Shown here in pieces: positions 18,498-27,280 of a DNA stretch of 64,000 nucleotides. Under the pieces are notes generated by a model, which ran no database searches, was not told where the DNA came from, and worked only from the letters and a program-made list of their open reading frames with translations. The stretch covers positions 620,001 through 684,000 of the forward strand of contig NZ_JAUFQE010000002.1 of assembly GCF_030409755.1 (NCBI RefSeq). Direction: 5' to 3'. This stretch comes from Vibrio lentus. GTDB taxonomy: Bacteria > Pseudomonadota > Gammaproteobacteria > Enterobacterales > Vibrionaceae. How positions within the stretch are numbered: the stretch's first letter is position 1; each line of letters begins with the position of its first letter. The translations under genes and the position numbers were made by a program.

Positions 18498-19520
18498 CTA
18501 TTTATCGTTCGCTTGTCCGACAATCGCGTACTTCCTCACCATTCCACGTAATTGGTTGTAGGTTAACCCAAGTAATTCGGCGGCTTGTTTCTGGTTGTAT
18601 TTACTTTGCTTTAAGGCTTGATTGAGTAGTTTGATATCTTGTTGTTCTTGCCATGCTTTGTAATCGAGAGGCAAAGAAAAAGCGCCTTCAGATGAAGTAT
18701 GGCTGTTGGTTGGCTCATTGCCAGTTTCTTCAGCAGAATTTTGCTCAGTTTTCCATGCTGGTTGAAACGGATTAAACACCAAAGATTCAATAGGATATGG
18801 ATTTCTACCGTGCTGGTAGATAGCACGTTCAACGACGTTTTTGAGTTCTCTCACATTCCCAGGCCAAGAATAATCCAATAACGCCTCAACAGCCGATGGC
18901 GCAAAGCCGACAAAAAGCTCCAATTCGAGCTCTCGACACATCTTGATGGCGTAATATTCGGCGAGCAACGTGATGTCCTCTTTTCTTTCGCGAAGAGGAG
19001 GAATGGTAATGACATCAAAGGCGAGTCTGTCTAAAAGATCAGGTCTGAATTCACCTTTGAGTGCCATTGCGGGCAAGTCGGCATTGGTTGCGCAGACTAG
19101 CCTGACATTGGCACTTAATGCCTTTTGCCCACCTACACGTTCGTACTGGCCGTATTCGATAACACGCAACAGTTTTTCTTGAACCGAAAGAGGGGTTGTT
19201 GCCAACTCATCTAAGAACAGCGTCCCACTTTCTGCTCTTTCAAAGCGCCCCTGATGACGGCCTTTTGAACCGGTAAAAGAGCCCGATTCATGACCAAACA
19301 ACTCCGAGTCAATCAAACCCTCACTGAGTGTTGAGCAGTTCAGCGAGATCAAAGGTTGATCCCAGCGTCTTGAAAGGTAATGCAACCTTTGCGCGATCAG
19401 CTCTTTACCTGTACCACGCTCCCCGATGATCAGAATCGGTCTTTCGATTGGTGCTAATTGAGAAACTTTATCTAAAACAGAGAGAAAGCTTGGGGATTCA
19501 CCAATAAGATTCTGCTGCAT
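18498..19520 (-). CDS. pspF: Phage-shock transcriptional activator PspF
   Basis: Sigma-54-dependent AAA+ activator lacking an N-terminal receiver domain, 340 aa. Walker A is GERGTGKE (about 33-40), Walker B is GTLFLDEL (about 104-111), and an FIS-type helix-turn-helix ends the protein (QKQAAELLGLTYNQLRGMVRKY). It activates pspA and is held inactive by PspA. The sigma-54-contacting loop, normally GAFTGA, reads GSFTGS here (codons GGC TCT TTT ACC GGT TCA). It is divergent from pspA, as in E. coli, and lies upstream of sapA on the same strand. Confidence 0.93.
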   Translation of the reverse strand: MQQNLIGESPSFLSVLDKVSQLAPIERPILIIGERGTGKELIAQRLHYLSRRWDQPLISLNCSTLSEGLIDSELFGHESGSFTGSKGRHQGRFERAESGTLFLDELATTPLSVQEKLLRVIEYGQYERVGGQKALSANVRLVCATNADLPAMALKGEFRPDLLDRLAFDVITIPPLRERKEDITLLAEYYAIKMCRELELELFVGFAPSAVEALLDYSWPGNVRELKNVVERAIYQHGRNPYPIESLVFNPFQPAWKTEQNSAEETGNEPTNSHTSSEGAFSLPLDYKAWQEQQDIKLLNQALKQSKYNQKQAAELLGLTYNQLRGMVRKYAIVGQANDK

Positions 19521-19649
19521 AGCGGGTCCTTGTCAGGTTTGAACACTGGTTGATGTGAGTCAGAGAGCTTTATTTAAATCGCTTAAGTAAGAGAGTAGTG
19601 GTGAAAAATACCAATACTTGGTTAAATTCATCATAGCATGGTTCGCGTT

Positions 19650-19662
19650 AATCACCATTTTA
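19650..19662 (+). promoter_or_regulatory. Possible IHF site upstream of pspA
   Basis: AATCACCATTTTA matches the IHF core pattern WATCAR-N4-TTR at all but one position. It lies 33 nt upstream of the sigma-54 promoter, where DNA bending would bring PspF to the polymerase. The match is short and could be chance. Confidence 0.4.
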
Positions 19663-19694
19663 TTGTAAGTGATTGAAAATAAATAGCTTAAAAG

Positions 19695-19711
19695 TTGGCA
19701 CGCTACTTGGA
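19695..19711 (+). promoter_or_regulatory. Sigma-54 promoter of pspABC
   Basis: TTGGCACGCTACTTGGA matches the -24/-12 consensus (TTGGCAC-N5-TTGC) with GG and the -12 TTG correctly spaced. It sits 109 nt before the pspA start and is served by the divergent pspF product. Confidence 0.9.
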
Positions 19712-19819
19712 TTACTTATGGTAGGTTTAACAACAAACGTAAATTTGTGAGCAAGTGGATTGAGAAATCGAACATCGATTTAAAGCACATTTGCCATCAT
19801 TGTAATTAAGGAGTTCCTC

Positions 19820-20491
19820 ATGGGTATTTTTTCTCGCTTTGCAGACATTGTAAATTCAAACATCAGTGCATTATTGGATAAGGCTGAAGATCCTGAAAAG
19901 ATGATTCGCCTGATTATCCAAGAAATGGAAGACACGCTGGTTGAGGTTCGCACGAACTCAGCAAAAGCAATCGCAGATAAGAAAGAGCTAGCGCGTAAAG
20001 TTGAAGCTATCGAAACTCAGATTCTAGATTGGCAAAATAAAGCGACGCTCGCGCTAACTAAGCAACGTGAAGATCTGGCAAGAGCTGCTTTAATCGAAAA
20101 GCAAAAGCTAGAAGACATCATCAAAAGCCTTCATACCGAGCAAACTTTGGTTCATGAAACCATCGAAAAGCTGACAAGTGAGATTGGCAAGCTTGAAACC
20201 AAAATCGCAGAAACACGTGCAAAGCAGCAAGCACTAATGATTCGTAATAATGCAGCAAGCAATCGTCGTGATGTTCAAAAGCATCTGCATTCAAGCAAAA
20301 CCCACGAAGCAATGGCGAAGTTTGAGCAATTCTCGCGTAAAGTGGACGAATTAGAAGCTGAAGCGGACGTTTACGCCAAAACGGGTAACGCAAAATCGTT
20401 AGACCAAGAGTTTGCAGATCTACAAGCTCAAGATGAAATCGAAAAAGAGCTGGCGAAACTGAAGCAACAAGTTGAAAACCGCGATAAATAA
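19820..20491 (+). CDS. pspA: Phage-shock protein A
   Basis: Peripheral inner-membrane ESCRT-III-like protein of 223 aa that stabilises damaged membranes and inhibits PspF. It begins with the amphipathic helix [28 protein letters not shown] and is otherwise a long coiled coil, rich in Glu, Lys and Gln. Length matches E. coli PspA (222). AAGGAG precedes the ATG by eight bases. Confidence 0.96.
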   Translation: MGIFSRFADIVNSNISALLDKAEDPEKMIRLIIQEMEDTLVEVRTNSAKAIADKKELARKVEAIETQILDWQNKATLALTKQREDLARAALIEKQKLEDIIKSLHTEQTLVHETIEKLTSEIGKLETKIAETRAKQQALMIRNNAASNRRDVQKHLHSSKTHEAMAKFEQFSRKVDELEAEADVYAKTGNAKSLDQEFADLQAQDEIEKELAKLKQQVENRDK

Positions 20492-20506
20492 TTTTAGGAG
20501 TTGTCT

Positions 20507-20740
20507 ATGTCAACATTTCTAATTGCAGGTCCACTGATTGTCTTTTTGATCTTCGTGGCACCGCTATGGTTATTCTTACATTACCGCAGCAAGAAGAAAT
20601 CCAGTAATGGTCTTTCAGAAACCGATCTTCAGCGCTTGCACAAGCTTTCAGAGCAAGCAGAATCCATGCAAGATCGTGTAAAAACCCTGGAAAAAATACT
20701 GGATGCGGAGTCGCCAAACTGGAGACGAAACTATGAGTAG
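20507..20740 (+). CDS. pspB: Phage-shock protein B
   Basis: Small inner-membrane protein (77 aa) that with PspC senses membrane stress and relieves PspA inhibition of PspF. One N-terminal helix (residues 4-25) is followed by a basic stretch and a leucine-zipper-like coil ending ESPNWRRNYE. TAGGAG lies six bases before ATG 20507; an in-frame TTG at 20501 sits too close to that site. Confidence 0.93.
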   Translation: MSTFLIAGPLIVFLIFVAPLWLFLHYRSKKKSSNGLSETDLQRLHKLSEQAESMQDRVKTLEKILDAESPNWRRNYE

Positions 20741-21119
20741 AGAATTGTATCGCGATCCCATTAACGGCAAATTATCGGGCGTGTGTGCAGGGTTAGCGAA
20801 CTACTTTGGCCTTGAAGTTTGGTTGGTTCGTATCTTGGTTATCTCTGCTGCACTGCTTGGTGGTAGCTTTCTGGTATTGTTAGCGTATTTAGCTTTAACA
20901 TTTATGCTGGAAAAACAACCACCTCAGTATGTCGACCAAATGAAAGCTAAGCAAGAACACACGCTGAAGCAAAAGCCTTGGGAAAAGGGGCAAACTGCAG
21001 AGTCTTTATTGGGCACTTTAGAGGGTGATTTCCAGACGTTAGAGACCAGTGTACGCAACATGGAAGCTTATGTTACTTCCGACACATTCAAAGTCGATCG
21101 TGCATTTAAGAACATGTAG
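20733..21119 (+). CDS. pspC: Phage-shock protein C
   Basis: PspC-domain membrane protein: RELYRDPINGKLSGVCAGLANYFGLEVWLVRI at the N-terminus, one strong helix (about 35-60) and a charged C-terminal coil. It forms the stress-sensing complex with PspB. The start is ATG 20733 preceded by GGAGACGAAACT, overlapping pspB by 8 nt; the frame remains open to 20703. 128 aa is typical. No pspD or pspE follows. Confidence 0.93.
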   Translation: MSRELYRDPINGKLSGVCAGLANYFGLEVWLVRILVISAALLGGSFLVLLAYLALTFMLEKQPPQYVDQMKAKQEHTLKQKPWEKGQTAESLLGTLEGDFQTLETSVRNMEAYVTSDTFKVDRAFKNM

Positions 21120-21143
21120 TGTGTTACCCTAAAAATAATAGAG

Positions 21144-21183
21144 AACGGTTTAGGAAAATTTATCCCAAGCCGTTATTTTTTTA
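21144..21183 (+). terminator. Terminator of pspABC
   Basis: AACGGTTT pairs with AAGCCGTT (one G-T pair), with further GG-CC pairing inside, and ATTTTTTT follows. It is 24 nt after the pspC stop. Confidence 0.75.
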
Positions 21184-21265
21184 ATAATTTTGTCTAAATA
21201 AATATTGTCATAACTGGTAACTTACATGTGATTAATCTATGTTAATAAGATACTTATAGATATGG

Positions 21266-22309
21266 ATGATCACCATGTACAAAGCCTCCCTAGTCCTGTT
21301 GGTAACCCTGTCCGGGTTATCTGGGTGTGGTAAGGAGCTGCCTCCTGTTCCTGAGCCCGAATCAAGACCCGCCAAACTTTTCACTGTCTCCGTTGGTAAT
21401 AATGCCTTTGAACGAAATTTCCCCGCAACCACTGAAGCGGGCGATAAAGCTGTCTTGGCCTTTCGTGTTCCAGGTTTGTTACAAACTCTCGATGTTACTG
21501 CTGGGCAACAGGTATCAAAAGGCGAAAAACTGGCGATGCTCAACCCTGATGAATATCAGCTACTAGAGAAACAAGCCAGAGCTAACTTCAAACTTGCCGA
21601 TGTGCAGTATCAGCGTGCGATTAAACTGCGTAAAGATAGAGTGGTCTCAGAGCAAGATTTTGATCAAGCGAAAGCCAACCACAATTCTGCTCGAGCTGTA
21701 CTGAATCAAGCGAAAGCTAACTTACGCTACACCACATTGATTGCGCCTTATGAGGGCACCATTTCTATTATTCCTGCTGAAAACCACGAGTATATTGCGG
21801 CGAAGCAAGGAGTAATGAATATTCAAACCAATCAAATCCTCAAAGTCGTCTTCCTATTACCTGACCAATTAATTACTCGCTTTTCTTCAGGTTTTGAAAC
21901 AGACGCGACCATGGTATTCGATGCTTTTCCAGAACATTTTTACGAACTGACTTTTCAAGAGGTCGATACCGAAGCGGATCCAAAAACAGGCTCTTACAAA
22001 GTCACCATGATAATGGAGAGACCTACTGATATTGGCATACTGCCGGGCATGTCTGGGACTGTGAAACTGGTGTCTGCACAAGCAGCGGCAACCAAGATTC
22101 CAACCTCTGCGATGATGACTGACGGAAACGATGTCTCTGTATGGCGCGTGAATAACGACGGCATTGTTGAAGAAGTTGCGATTGTGATCGATGAAAAACG
22201 TCATATTGTTTCGGGTTTAAATGATGGTGACCGCGTGGTGACTTCTGGTGTTAACGGACTTGAATCTGGCGTTAAGGTTCGCGAGTGGATCAAGGAAAGG
22301 GGGTTGTAG
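21266..22309 (+). CDS. RND efflux periplasmic adaptor 1 (lipoprotein)
   Basis: Membrane-fusion protein of a tripartite efflux pump. A lipoprotein signal ends in LSGC (Cys 22 counted from this start). Then come the biotinyl-lipoyl halves (VPGLLQTLDVTAGQQVSKGEKLAMLN and the mirrored APYEGTISIIPAENHEYI), a hairpin coiled coil between them, and a beta-barrel. ATG at 21275 is an equally possible start; neither has a clear ribosome site. It is the first of three genes packed with 1 nt or overlap, and is followed by a second, different adaptor. Confidence 0.85.
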   Translation: MITMYKASLVLLVTLSGLSGCGKELPPVPEPESRPAKLFTVSVGNNAFERNFPATTEAGDKAVLAFRVPGLLQTLDVTAGQQVSKGEKLAMLNPDEYQLLEKQARANFKLADVQYQRAIKLRKDRVVSEQDFDQAKANHNSARAVLNQAKANLRYTTLIAPYEGTISIIPAENHEYIAAKQGVMNIQTNQILKVVFLLPDQLITRFSSGFETDATMVFDAFPEHFYELTFQEVDTEADPKTGSYKVTMIMERPTDIGILPGMSGTVKLVSAQAAATKIPTSAMMTDGNDVSVWRVNNDGIVEEVAIVIDEKRHIVSGLNDGDRVVTSGVNGLESGVKVREWIKERGL

Positions 22310-22310
22310 C

Positions 22311-23396
22311 ATGAAGACAATTCAAATGGCTCTCGGCCTATCCTGTCTAGCTTTGCTGACGGCTTGTAAAGACAAGGCTAGCACTGAATCTGACAAGCTT
22401 CCTCTCGTCAAAGCAATCGAAATTTCGGTTCTCGACTTTAATGACAAACTCTATTTCCCTGCCGTCGCAAACGCAGCTGAAAAAGCCCACCTTAGCTTTC
22501 GAGTGGCAGGTGAGATATTTAAGCTGGATGTTAAAGAAGGCGAGCGCGTAAAAGAGGGCGACATTCTTGCTGAGCTTGATCCGACTGATTACCAATTAGA
22601 TGTGGACAACGCTCAAGCGAGATACACAGTAATTGATAGCCAATACAGACGTTCTAGCCCTTTGGTTAAAAAAGGCTTACTGGCTAAGTCTCAGTTTGAT
22701 GAAATTGCAGCTCAACGCCAAATTGCTTACGCCGAACTTGAATTGGCAAAACTGCGTTTGTCGTTTACTAAACTTCGTGCCCCTGTTGATGGGATTATTT
22801 CGCGTGTCAGTGTTGATCAATATGAAAATATTCAAGTTGGCCAACAGATCGTGAACATTCACAGCGTTGAAGATGTGGAAGTTATTATACAACTTCCGGA
22901 TCAAATCTACGTAAACCAACCCAATGAGACGATCTTGTCAAACGTTGAAGCTTTAGTGAGGGTGCCAAGCGGCAATGAGTACCCGGCTGGAATAAAAGAG
23001 TTTACGACTGAGCCCGATCCAAGCACTGGGACGTTCACCGTAACGTTAGCATTACCGATGCCTAAAGATGATTTGATTCTTGATGGTATGGCGGTTGAAG
23101 TAACTTCGCACGGCAGAGATATCGGTCTCGAGCTGAAGGCTGGCGTGCTTATCCCAATTGAAGCGGTGTTCAACGCCGATGGGGATGACCTCTCTCGTAC
23201 AAATTCTTATGTATGGGTTCTTAACGATGACGATACTGTCTCTAAGCAGCAAGTCGTGTTAGGCAAAGCAAACCAGACTACATTACAAATTATTAAAGGA
23301 TTAGAAATGGGGCAGCATGTCGTTGTTGCGGGCGTATCACGATTGCGTGATGGAATGACAGTGGAAGTATTGCCTCAGGAGACGAACGATGAGTGA
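22311..23396 (+). CDS. RND efflux periplasmic adaptor 2 (lipoprotein)
   Basis: Second membrane-fusion protein, 361 aa, with lipobox LTAC in MKTIQMALGLSCLALLTAC. The lipoyl halves are FRVAGEIFKLDVKEGERVKEGDILAELD and APVDGIISRVSVDQYENI, flanking a helical hairpin. The frame opens earlier (22248), but ATG 22311 with AAGGAAAGGGGG upstream and a lipoprotein signal is the start. It overlaps the pump gene by 8 nt. Two adaptors with one pump recall P. aeruginosa TriABC and V. cholerae VexIJK. Confidence 0.88.
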   Translation: MKTIQMALGLSCLALLTACKDKASTESDKLPLVKAIEISVLDFNDKLYFPAVANAAEKAHLSFRVAGEIFKLDVKEGERVKEGDILAELDPTDYQLDVDNAQARYTVIDSQYRRSSPLVKKGLLAKSQFDEIAAQRQIAYAELELAKLRLSFTKLRAPVDGIISRVSVDQYENIQVGQQIVNIHSVEDVEVIIQLPDQIYVNQPNETILSNVEALVRVPSGNEYPAGIKEFTTEPDPSTGTFTVTLALPMPKDDLILDGMAVEVTSHGRDIGLELKAGVLIPIEAVFNADGDDLSRTNSYVWVLNDDDTVSKQQVVLGKANQTTLQIIKGLEMGQHVVVAGVSRLRDGMTVEVLPQETNDE

Positions 23397-26300
23397 AGTG
23401 AATAACAAGCCTCAAAATGACGCTCCGCAAGGTGATGACCAGATCACAGGTGTCGCGTCTTACTTTATACGTAATAAAGTCATTAGCTGGATGCTATCGC
23501 TGATCTTTCTGATTGGTGGTGTTTCTGCATTCTTTGGCTTGGGTCGTTTAGAAGATCCAGCCTTCACTATTAAAGATGCAATGGTTGTTACCTCGTATCC
23601 TGGTGCTACTCCGCAACAAGTGGAAGAGGAAGTGACCTACCCACTAGAGAAGGCGATACAACAGCTGACTTATGTGGATGAAGTTAACTCTATTTCAAGT
23701 CGTGGCCTGTCACAGGTTACGGTCACCATGAAAAACAACTATGGCCCCGACGATCTTCCGCAAATTTGGGATGAATTGCGTCGTAAGGTGAACGATCTCA
23801 AGGTGGAATTACCGCCCGGGGTGAATGATCCTCAGGTCATTGATGACTTCGGTGACGTTTACGGTATTTTGCTTGCCGTGACGGGGGATGGTTACAGTTA
23901 TAAAGAGCTTCTCGATTATATTGATTACCTAAGGCGAGAGTTGGAATTGGTTGATGGGGTCAGTAAAGTCTCTGTTTCCGGTCAACAGCAAGAGCAAGTT
24001 TTCATTGAGATATCGATGAAACGGATAAGCTCACTTGGGATCTCTCCAAGTACCGTCTTCAATCTACTATCGACCCAAAATATTGTATCCAGTGCTGGCG
24101 CAGTCCGGATAGGCGATGAGTATATACGTATCCACCCAACGGGAGAATTTCAAAACGTTGAACAACTTGGCGATTTGATTCTAACTGAAGGTGGCGCGCA
24201 AGGGCTTATCTACTTAAAAGATGTTGCCGACGTGACACGCGGTTATGTTGAAGTACCCACCAATATCATTGGTTACAACGGAAAACTGGCTCTCAACCTC
24301 GGGGTGTCCTTTGCTCAAGGTGTGAACGTGGTGGCGGTAGGTGAAGCCTTTGACCGACGTTTGGCTGAGCTCAAATATCAACAACCCGTTGGGATAGACA
24401 TTTCTGAGGTTTATAACCAACCAAAAGAAGTGGATAAATCGGTTAGTGGTTTTGTTGTCAGCCTCGGACAAGCGGTTGCCATCGTAATTATCGTACTACT
24501 GTTCTTTATGGGGCTTCGCTCCGGCTTGTTGATTGGTTTGATACTGCTATTGACCGTTTTCGGTACCTTCATTTTCATGCAGTACTTCAAAATCGATCTT
24601 CAACGTATCTCACTAGGCGCATTGGTTATTGCCTTGGGGATGCTGGTGGACAACGCCATTGTGGTGGTGGAAGGGATATTGATCGGCACGCAAAAGGGAC
24701 GATCCCGGATGCAGGCCGCCACCGATATCGTCACTCAAACAAAATGGCCACTGCTCGGTGCTACTGTTATTGCTGTTACGGCTTTTGCTCCAATCGGTTT
24801 ATCTGAAGACTCGACGGGCGAATACTGTGGCACCTTGTTTACGGTTCTGCTGATCTCATTAATGTTGAGTTGGTTTACTGCAATCTCGATTACCCCATTT
24901 TTCGCAGATATTTTCTTCAAAGGTCAGAAGATTGATCCTGAGAGTGAAGGCAAAGACCCATACAACGGGATGGTTTTCGTTATCTACAAAAACTTCCTAG
25001 AGTTTTGTATGAAACGAGCTTGGTTAACCATGTTTGTTTTGGTTATCGGCTTGGGTGCGAGCGTTTACGGCTTTGGTTTTGTAAAACAAGCTTTCTTCCC
25101 ATCTTCTACTACACCAATGTTCCAAGTCGATGTATGGATGCCTGAAGGGACGGATATCCGAGCGACCAACACCAAACTTAAAGTGCTGGAAAACTGGTTA
25201 TCGGAGCAAGAGGAATCCGAGCACATCACAACCACTGCGGGTAAAGGTTTACAGCGTTTTATGTTGACCTATTCACCGGAGAAAAGTTATAGCGCGTACG
25301 GCGAAATAACGGTTCGTGTAAAGAGCTATGAAGTACTTGAAGCGCTTATGCTTCGTTTCCGTGAACATGTTGATACGCAATTCCCTGAGATTGACTACAA
25401 ACTTAAACAGATTGAATTAGGTCCAGGCGGCGGCGCGAAGATTGAAGCTCGTATTGTCGGTTCCGATCCAACGATTCTTCGTTCTATTGCCTCTCAAGTA
25501 ATGGATGTGATGCGTGCGGATTCAGGTGCTTATAACGTTCGTCATGACTGGCGTGAAAGAACTAAGGTGTTAGAGCCTCAGTTCAATGAAAGCCAAGCGC
25601 GTCGTTACGGTATTACGAAGTCTGACGTTGATGATTTCCTAGCGATGTCATTCTCAGGTAAGTCGATTGGTGTGTACCGTGATGGTACGACGCTGATGCC
25701 TATCGTGGCACGATTGCCGGAAGATGAGCGTATTGATATTCGTAACATCGAAGGAATGAAAATTTGGAGCCCTGCATTAAGTGAGTACATTCCGCTACAG
25801 CAAGTAACGTTAGGTTACGAACTAGAGTGGGAAGACCCGTTGATCATTCGTAAGAACCGTAAGCGTATGCTAACGGTTATGGCTGACCCGGACTTATTGG
25901 GTGAAGAGACAGCATCAACGCTTCAAAAGCGTTTGCAGCCAAAAATTGAAGCGATCGAGATGCCACCGGGTTATTCACTTGAATGGGGTGGTGAATATGA
26001 ATCGTCGGCAGATGCGCAAGCATCATTGTTTACGACGATGCCTTTGGGTTACTTGTTCATGTTCTTGATCACTGTGTTCCTGTTCAACTCAGTGAAAGAG
26101 CCGCTGATTGTTTGGCTAACCGTACCACTTGCCTTGATAGGGGTGACGACGGGCCTACTGGCCTTGAACACGCCTTTTGGCTTCATGGCGCTATTAGGCT
26201 TCTTGAGTCTATCGGGAATGCTACTCAAGAACGGTATTGTATTGCTCGATCAGATTGGGATTGAAATGAAGTCAGGTAAAGATCCGTATGTAGCGGTTGT

Positions 26301-26499
26301 GGATGCGGCATTGAGTCGTGTACGTCCGGTATGTATGGCGGCGATCACGACCATTCTAGGTATGATCCCACTACTGCCTGATATCTTCTTTAAACCAATG
26401 GCGGTAACCATTATGTTTGGTTTGGGCTTTGCTACAGTACTGACACTAATTGTTGTTCCTGTGCTTTACCGTTTATTTCATAAAATTGAAGTAAGGTAA
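23389..26499 (+). CDS. RND family efflux pump, inner-membrane subunit (HAE1)
   Basis: Proton-driven trimeric pump, 1036 aa, with twelve membrane helices and two large periplasmic loops in the AcrB layout. TM1 starts near residue 32 (VISWMLSLIFLIGGVSAFF), and the TM4 proton-relay segment reads GMLVDNAIVVVE. AcrB has two aspartates (DD) there; this protein has DN, as in several pumps of the TriC/MexK-like branch. The TM10 region has NGIVLLDQIG (relay Lys replaced by a polar segment) and R-rich DAALSRVRPV after it. No outer-membrane channel gene is adjacent, so TolC is the likely exit duct. Substrates cannot be read from the sequence. Confidence 0.92.
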   Translation: MSEVNNKPQNDAPQGDDQITGVASYFIRNKVISWMLSLIFLIGGVSAFFGLGRLEDPAFTIKDAMVVTSYPGATPQQVEEEVTYPLEKAIQQLTYVDEVNSISSRGLSQVTVTMKNNYGPDDLPQIWDELRRKVNDLKVELPPGVNDPQVIDDFGDVYGILLAVTGDGYSYKELLDYIDYLRRELELVDGVSKVSVSGQQQEQVFIEISMKRISSLGISPSTVFNLLSTQNIVSSAGAVRIGDEYIRIHPTGEFQNVEQLGDLILTEGGAQGLIYLKDVADVTRGYVEVPTNIIGYNGKLALNLGVSFAQGVNVVAVGEAFDRRLAELKYQQPVGIDISEVYNQPKEVDKSVSGFVVSLGQAVAIVIIVLLFFMGLRSGLLIGLILLLTVFGTFIFMQYFKIDLQRISLGALVIALGMLVDNAIVVVEGILIGTQKGRSRMQAATDIVTQTKWPLLGATVIAVTAFAPIGLSEDSTGEYCGTLFTVLLISLMLSWFTAISITPFFADIFFKGQKIDPESEGKDPYNGMVFVIYKNFLEFCMKRAWLTMFVLVIGLGASVYGFGFVKQAFFPSSTTPMFQVDVWMPEGTDIRATNTKLKVLENWLSEQEESEHITTTAGKGLQRFMLTYSPEKSYSAYGEITVRVKSYEVLEALMLRFREHVDTQFPEIDYKLKQIELGPGGGAKIEARIVGSDPTILRSIASQVMDVMRADSGAYNVRHDWRERTKVLEPQFNESQARRYGITKSDVDDFLAMSFSGKSIGVYRDGTTLMPIVARLPEDERIDIRNIEGMKIWSPALSEYIPLQQVTLGYELEWEDPLIIRKNRKRMLTVMADPDLLGEETASTLQKRLQPKIEAIEMPPGYSLEWGGEYESSADAQASLFTTMPLGYLFMFLITVFLFNSVKEPLIVWLTVPLALIGVTTGLLALNTPFGFMALLGFLSLSGMLLKNGIVLLDQIGIEMKSGKDPYVAVVDAALSRVRPVCMAAITTILGMIPLLPDIFFKPMAVTIMFGLGFATVLTLIVVPVLYRLFHKIEVR

Positions 26500-26518
26500 A
26501 ATCAGTTACCCTAAGAAT

Positions 26519-26548
26519 GAATGCCCCTTAATGGGGCATTATTTTTTG
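26519..26548 (+). terminator. Terminator of the RND operon
   Basis: AATGCCCC pairs with GGGGCATT around TTAAT, followed by ATTTTTTG, about 20 nt after the stop. Confidence 0.88.
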
Positions 26549-26604
26549 TTAATGGCTAATGGCTATTGCTAACGACCAACAGACCCTAAATAGAGAGGCT
26601 TAAA

Positions 26605-27171
26605 ATGGAAATAGCTGCATCGGATCGAACATGTGCATGGGCGCTTAAGCACGAGCTTGAAAGGGAGTATCACGATAAGGAATGGGGTGTACCGGTTTAT
26701 GATGACCAAGTTTTGTTTGAGTTCATTACCTTAGAAGGGGCACAAGCAGGCCTTAGCTGGATCACGATACTTAAGAAGCGAGAAGGATATCGTGCAGCTT
26801 TCGATAATTATGATCTTAATAAACTCTCGTCGATGAACGAAGATGATGTTGCAAACGTTATTGAGAACTTTGATGTGGTTAGGCACAAGGGCAAGATCGC
26901 CTCCGTCTATAATAATGCCCGAGCGACACTTGAGCTTCAAAAGGAGTTCGGTTCTCTGTCTAATGCGTTGTGGCAGTTTGTTGATAACAAGGTGGTTGAT
27001 AATCAATGGACAGAGATGTCTCAAGTTCCAGCTTCTACCGAGCAATCAAAAGCGATGAGCAAGTTTTTGAAAAAAAGAGGCTTCAAGTTTGTAGGGGAAA
27101 CAATCTGTTATGCGTTTATGCAGGCTACAGGAATGGTTAACGATCATATGATTGACTGCCCATATAAATAA
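26605..27171 (+). CDS. tag: DNA-3-methyladenine glycosylase I
   Basis: Base-excision repair enzyme that removes 3-methyladenine from alkylated DNA; 188 aa, typical of Tag. Recognisable segments are CAWAL near the N-terminus (zinc Cys 10), EYHDKEWGVPVYDDQVLFEFITLEGAQAGLSW (base-pocket Glu and Trp), and the C-terminal FVGETICYAFMQATGMVNDHMIDC with the zinc-binding His and Cys. It stands alone after the RND terminator. Confidence 0.95.
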   Translation: MEIAASDRTCAWALKHELEREYHDKEWGVPVYDDQVLFEFITLEGAQAGLSWITILKKREGYRAAFDNYDLNKLSSMNEDDVANVIENFDVVRHKGKIASVYNNARATLELQKEFGSLSNALWQFVDNKVVDNQWTEMSQVPASTEQSKAMSKFLKKRGFKFVGETICYAFMQATGMVNDHMIDCPYK

Positions 27172-27200
27172 AATTGTTATTTATCGTCGCGAAATAATTG

Positions 27201-27222
27201 AGTGAAAACTGGAAATTTCACT
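27201..27222. promoter_or_regulatory. Inverted repeat upstream of the ToxR-like gene
   Basis: AGTGAAA at 27201-27207 and TTTCACT at 27216-27222 form a perfect 7-bp inverted repeat with an 8-nt spacer, 58 nt before the regulator start. It may be an operator, perhaps autoregulatory; no T run follows, so it is not a terminator of tag. Confidence 0.35.
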
Positions 27223-27280
27223 GGCCATTTATAAACTATTCAATATCATATGCGGCCGAATTCTAATGTAGACAACGATA

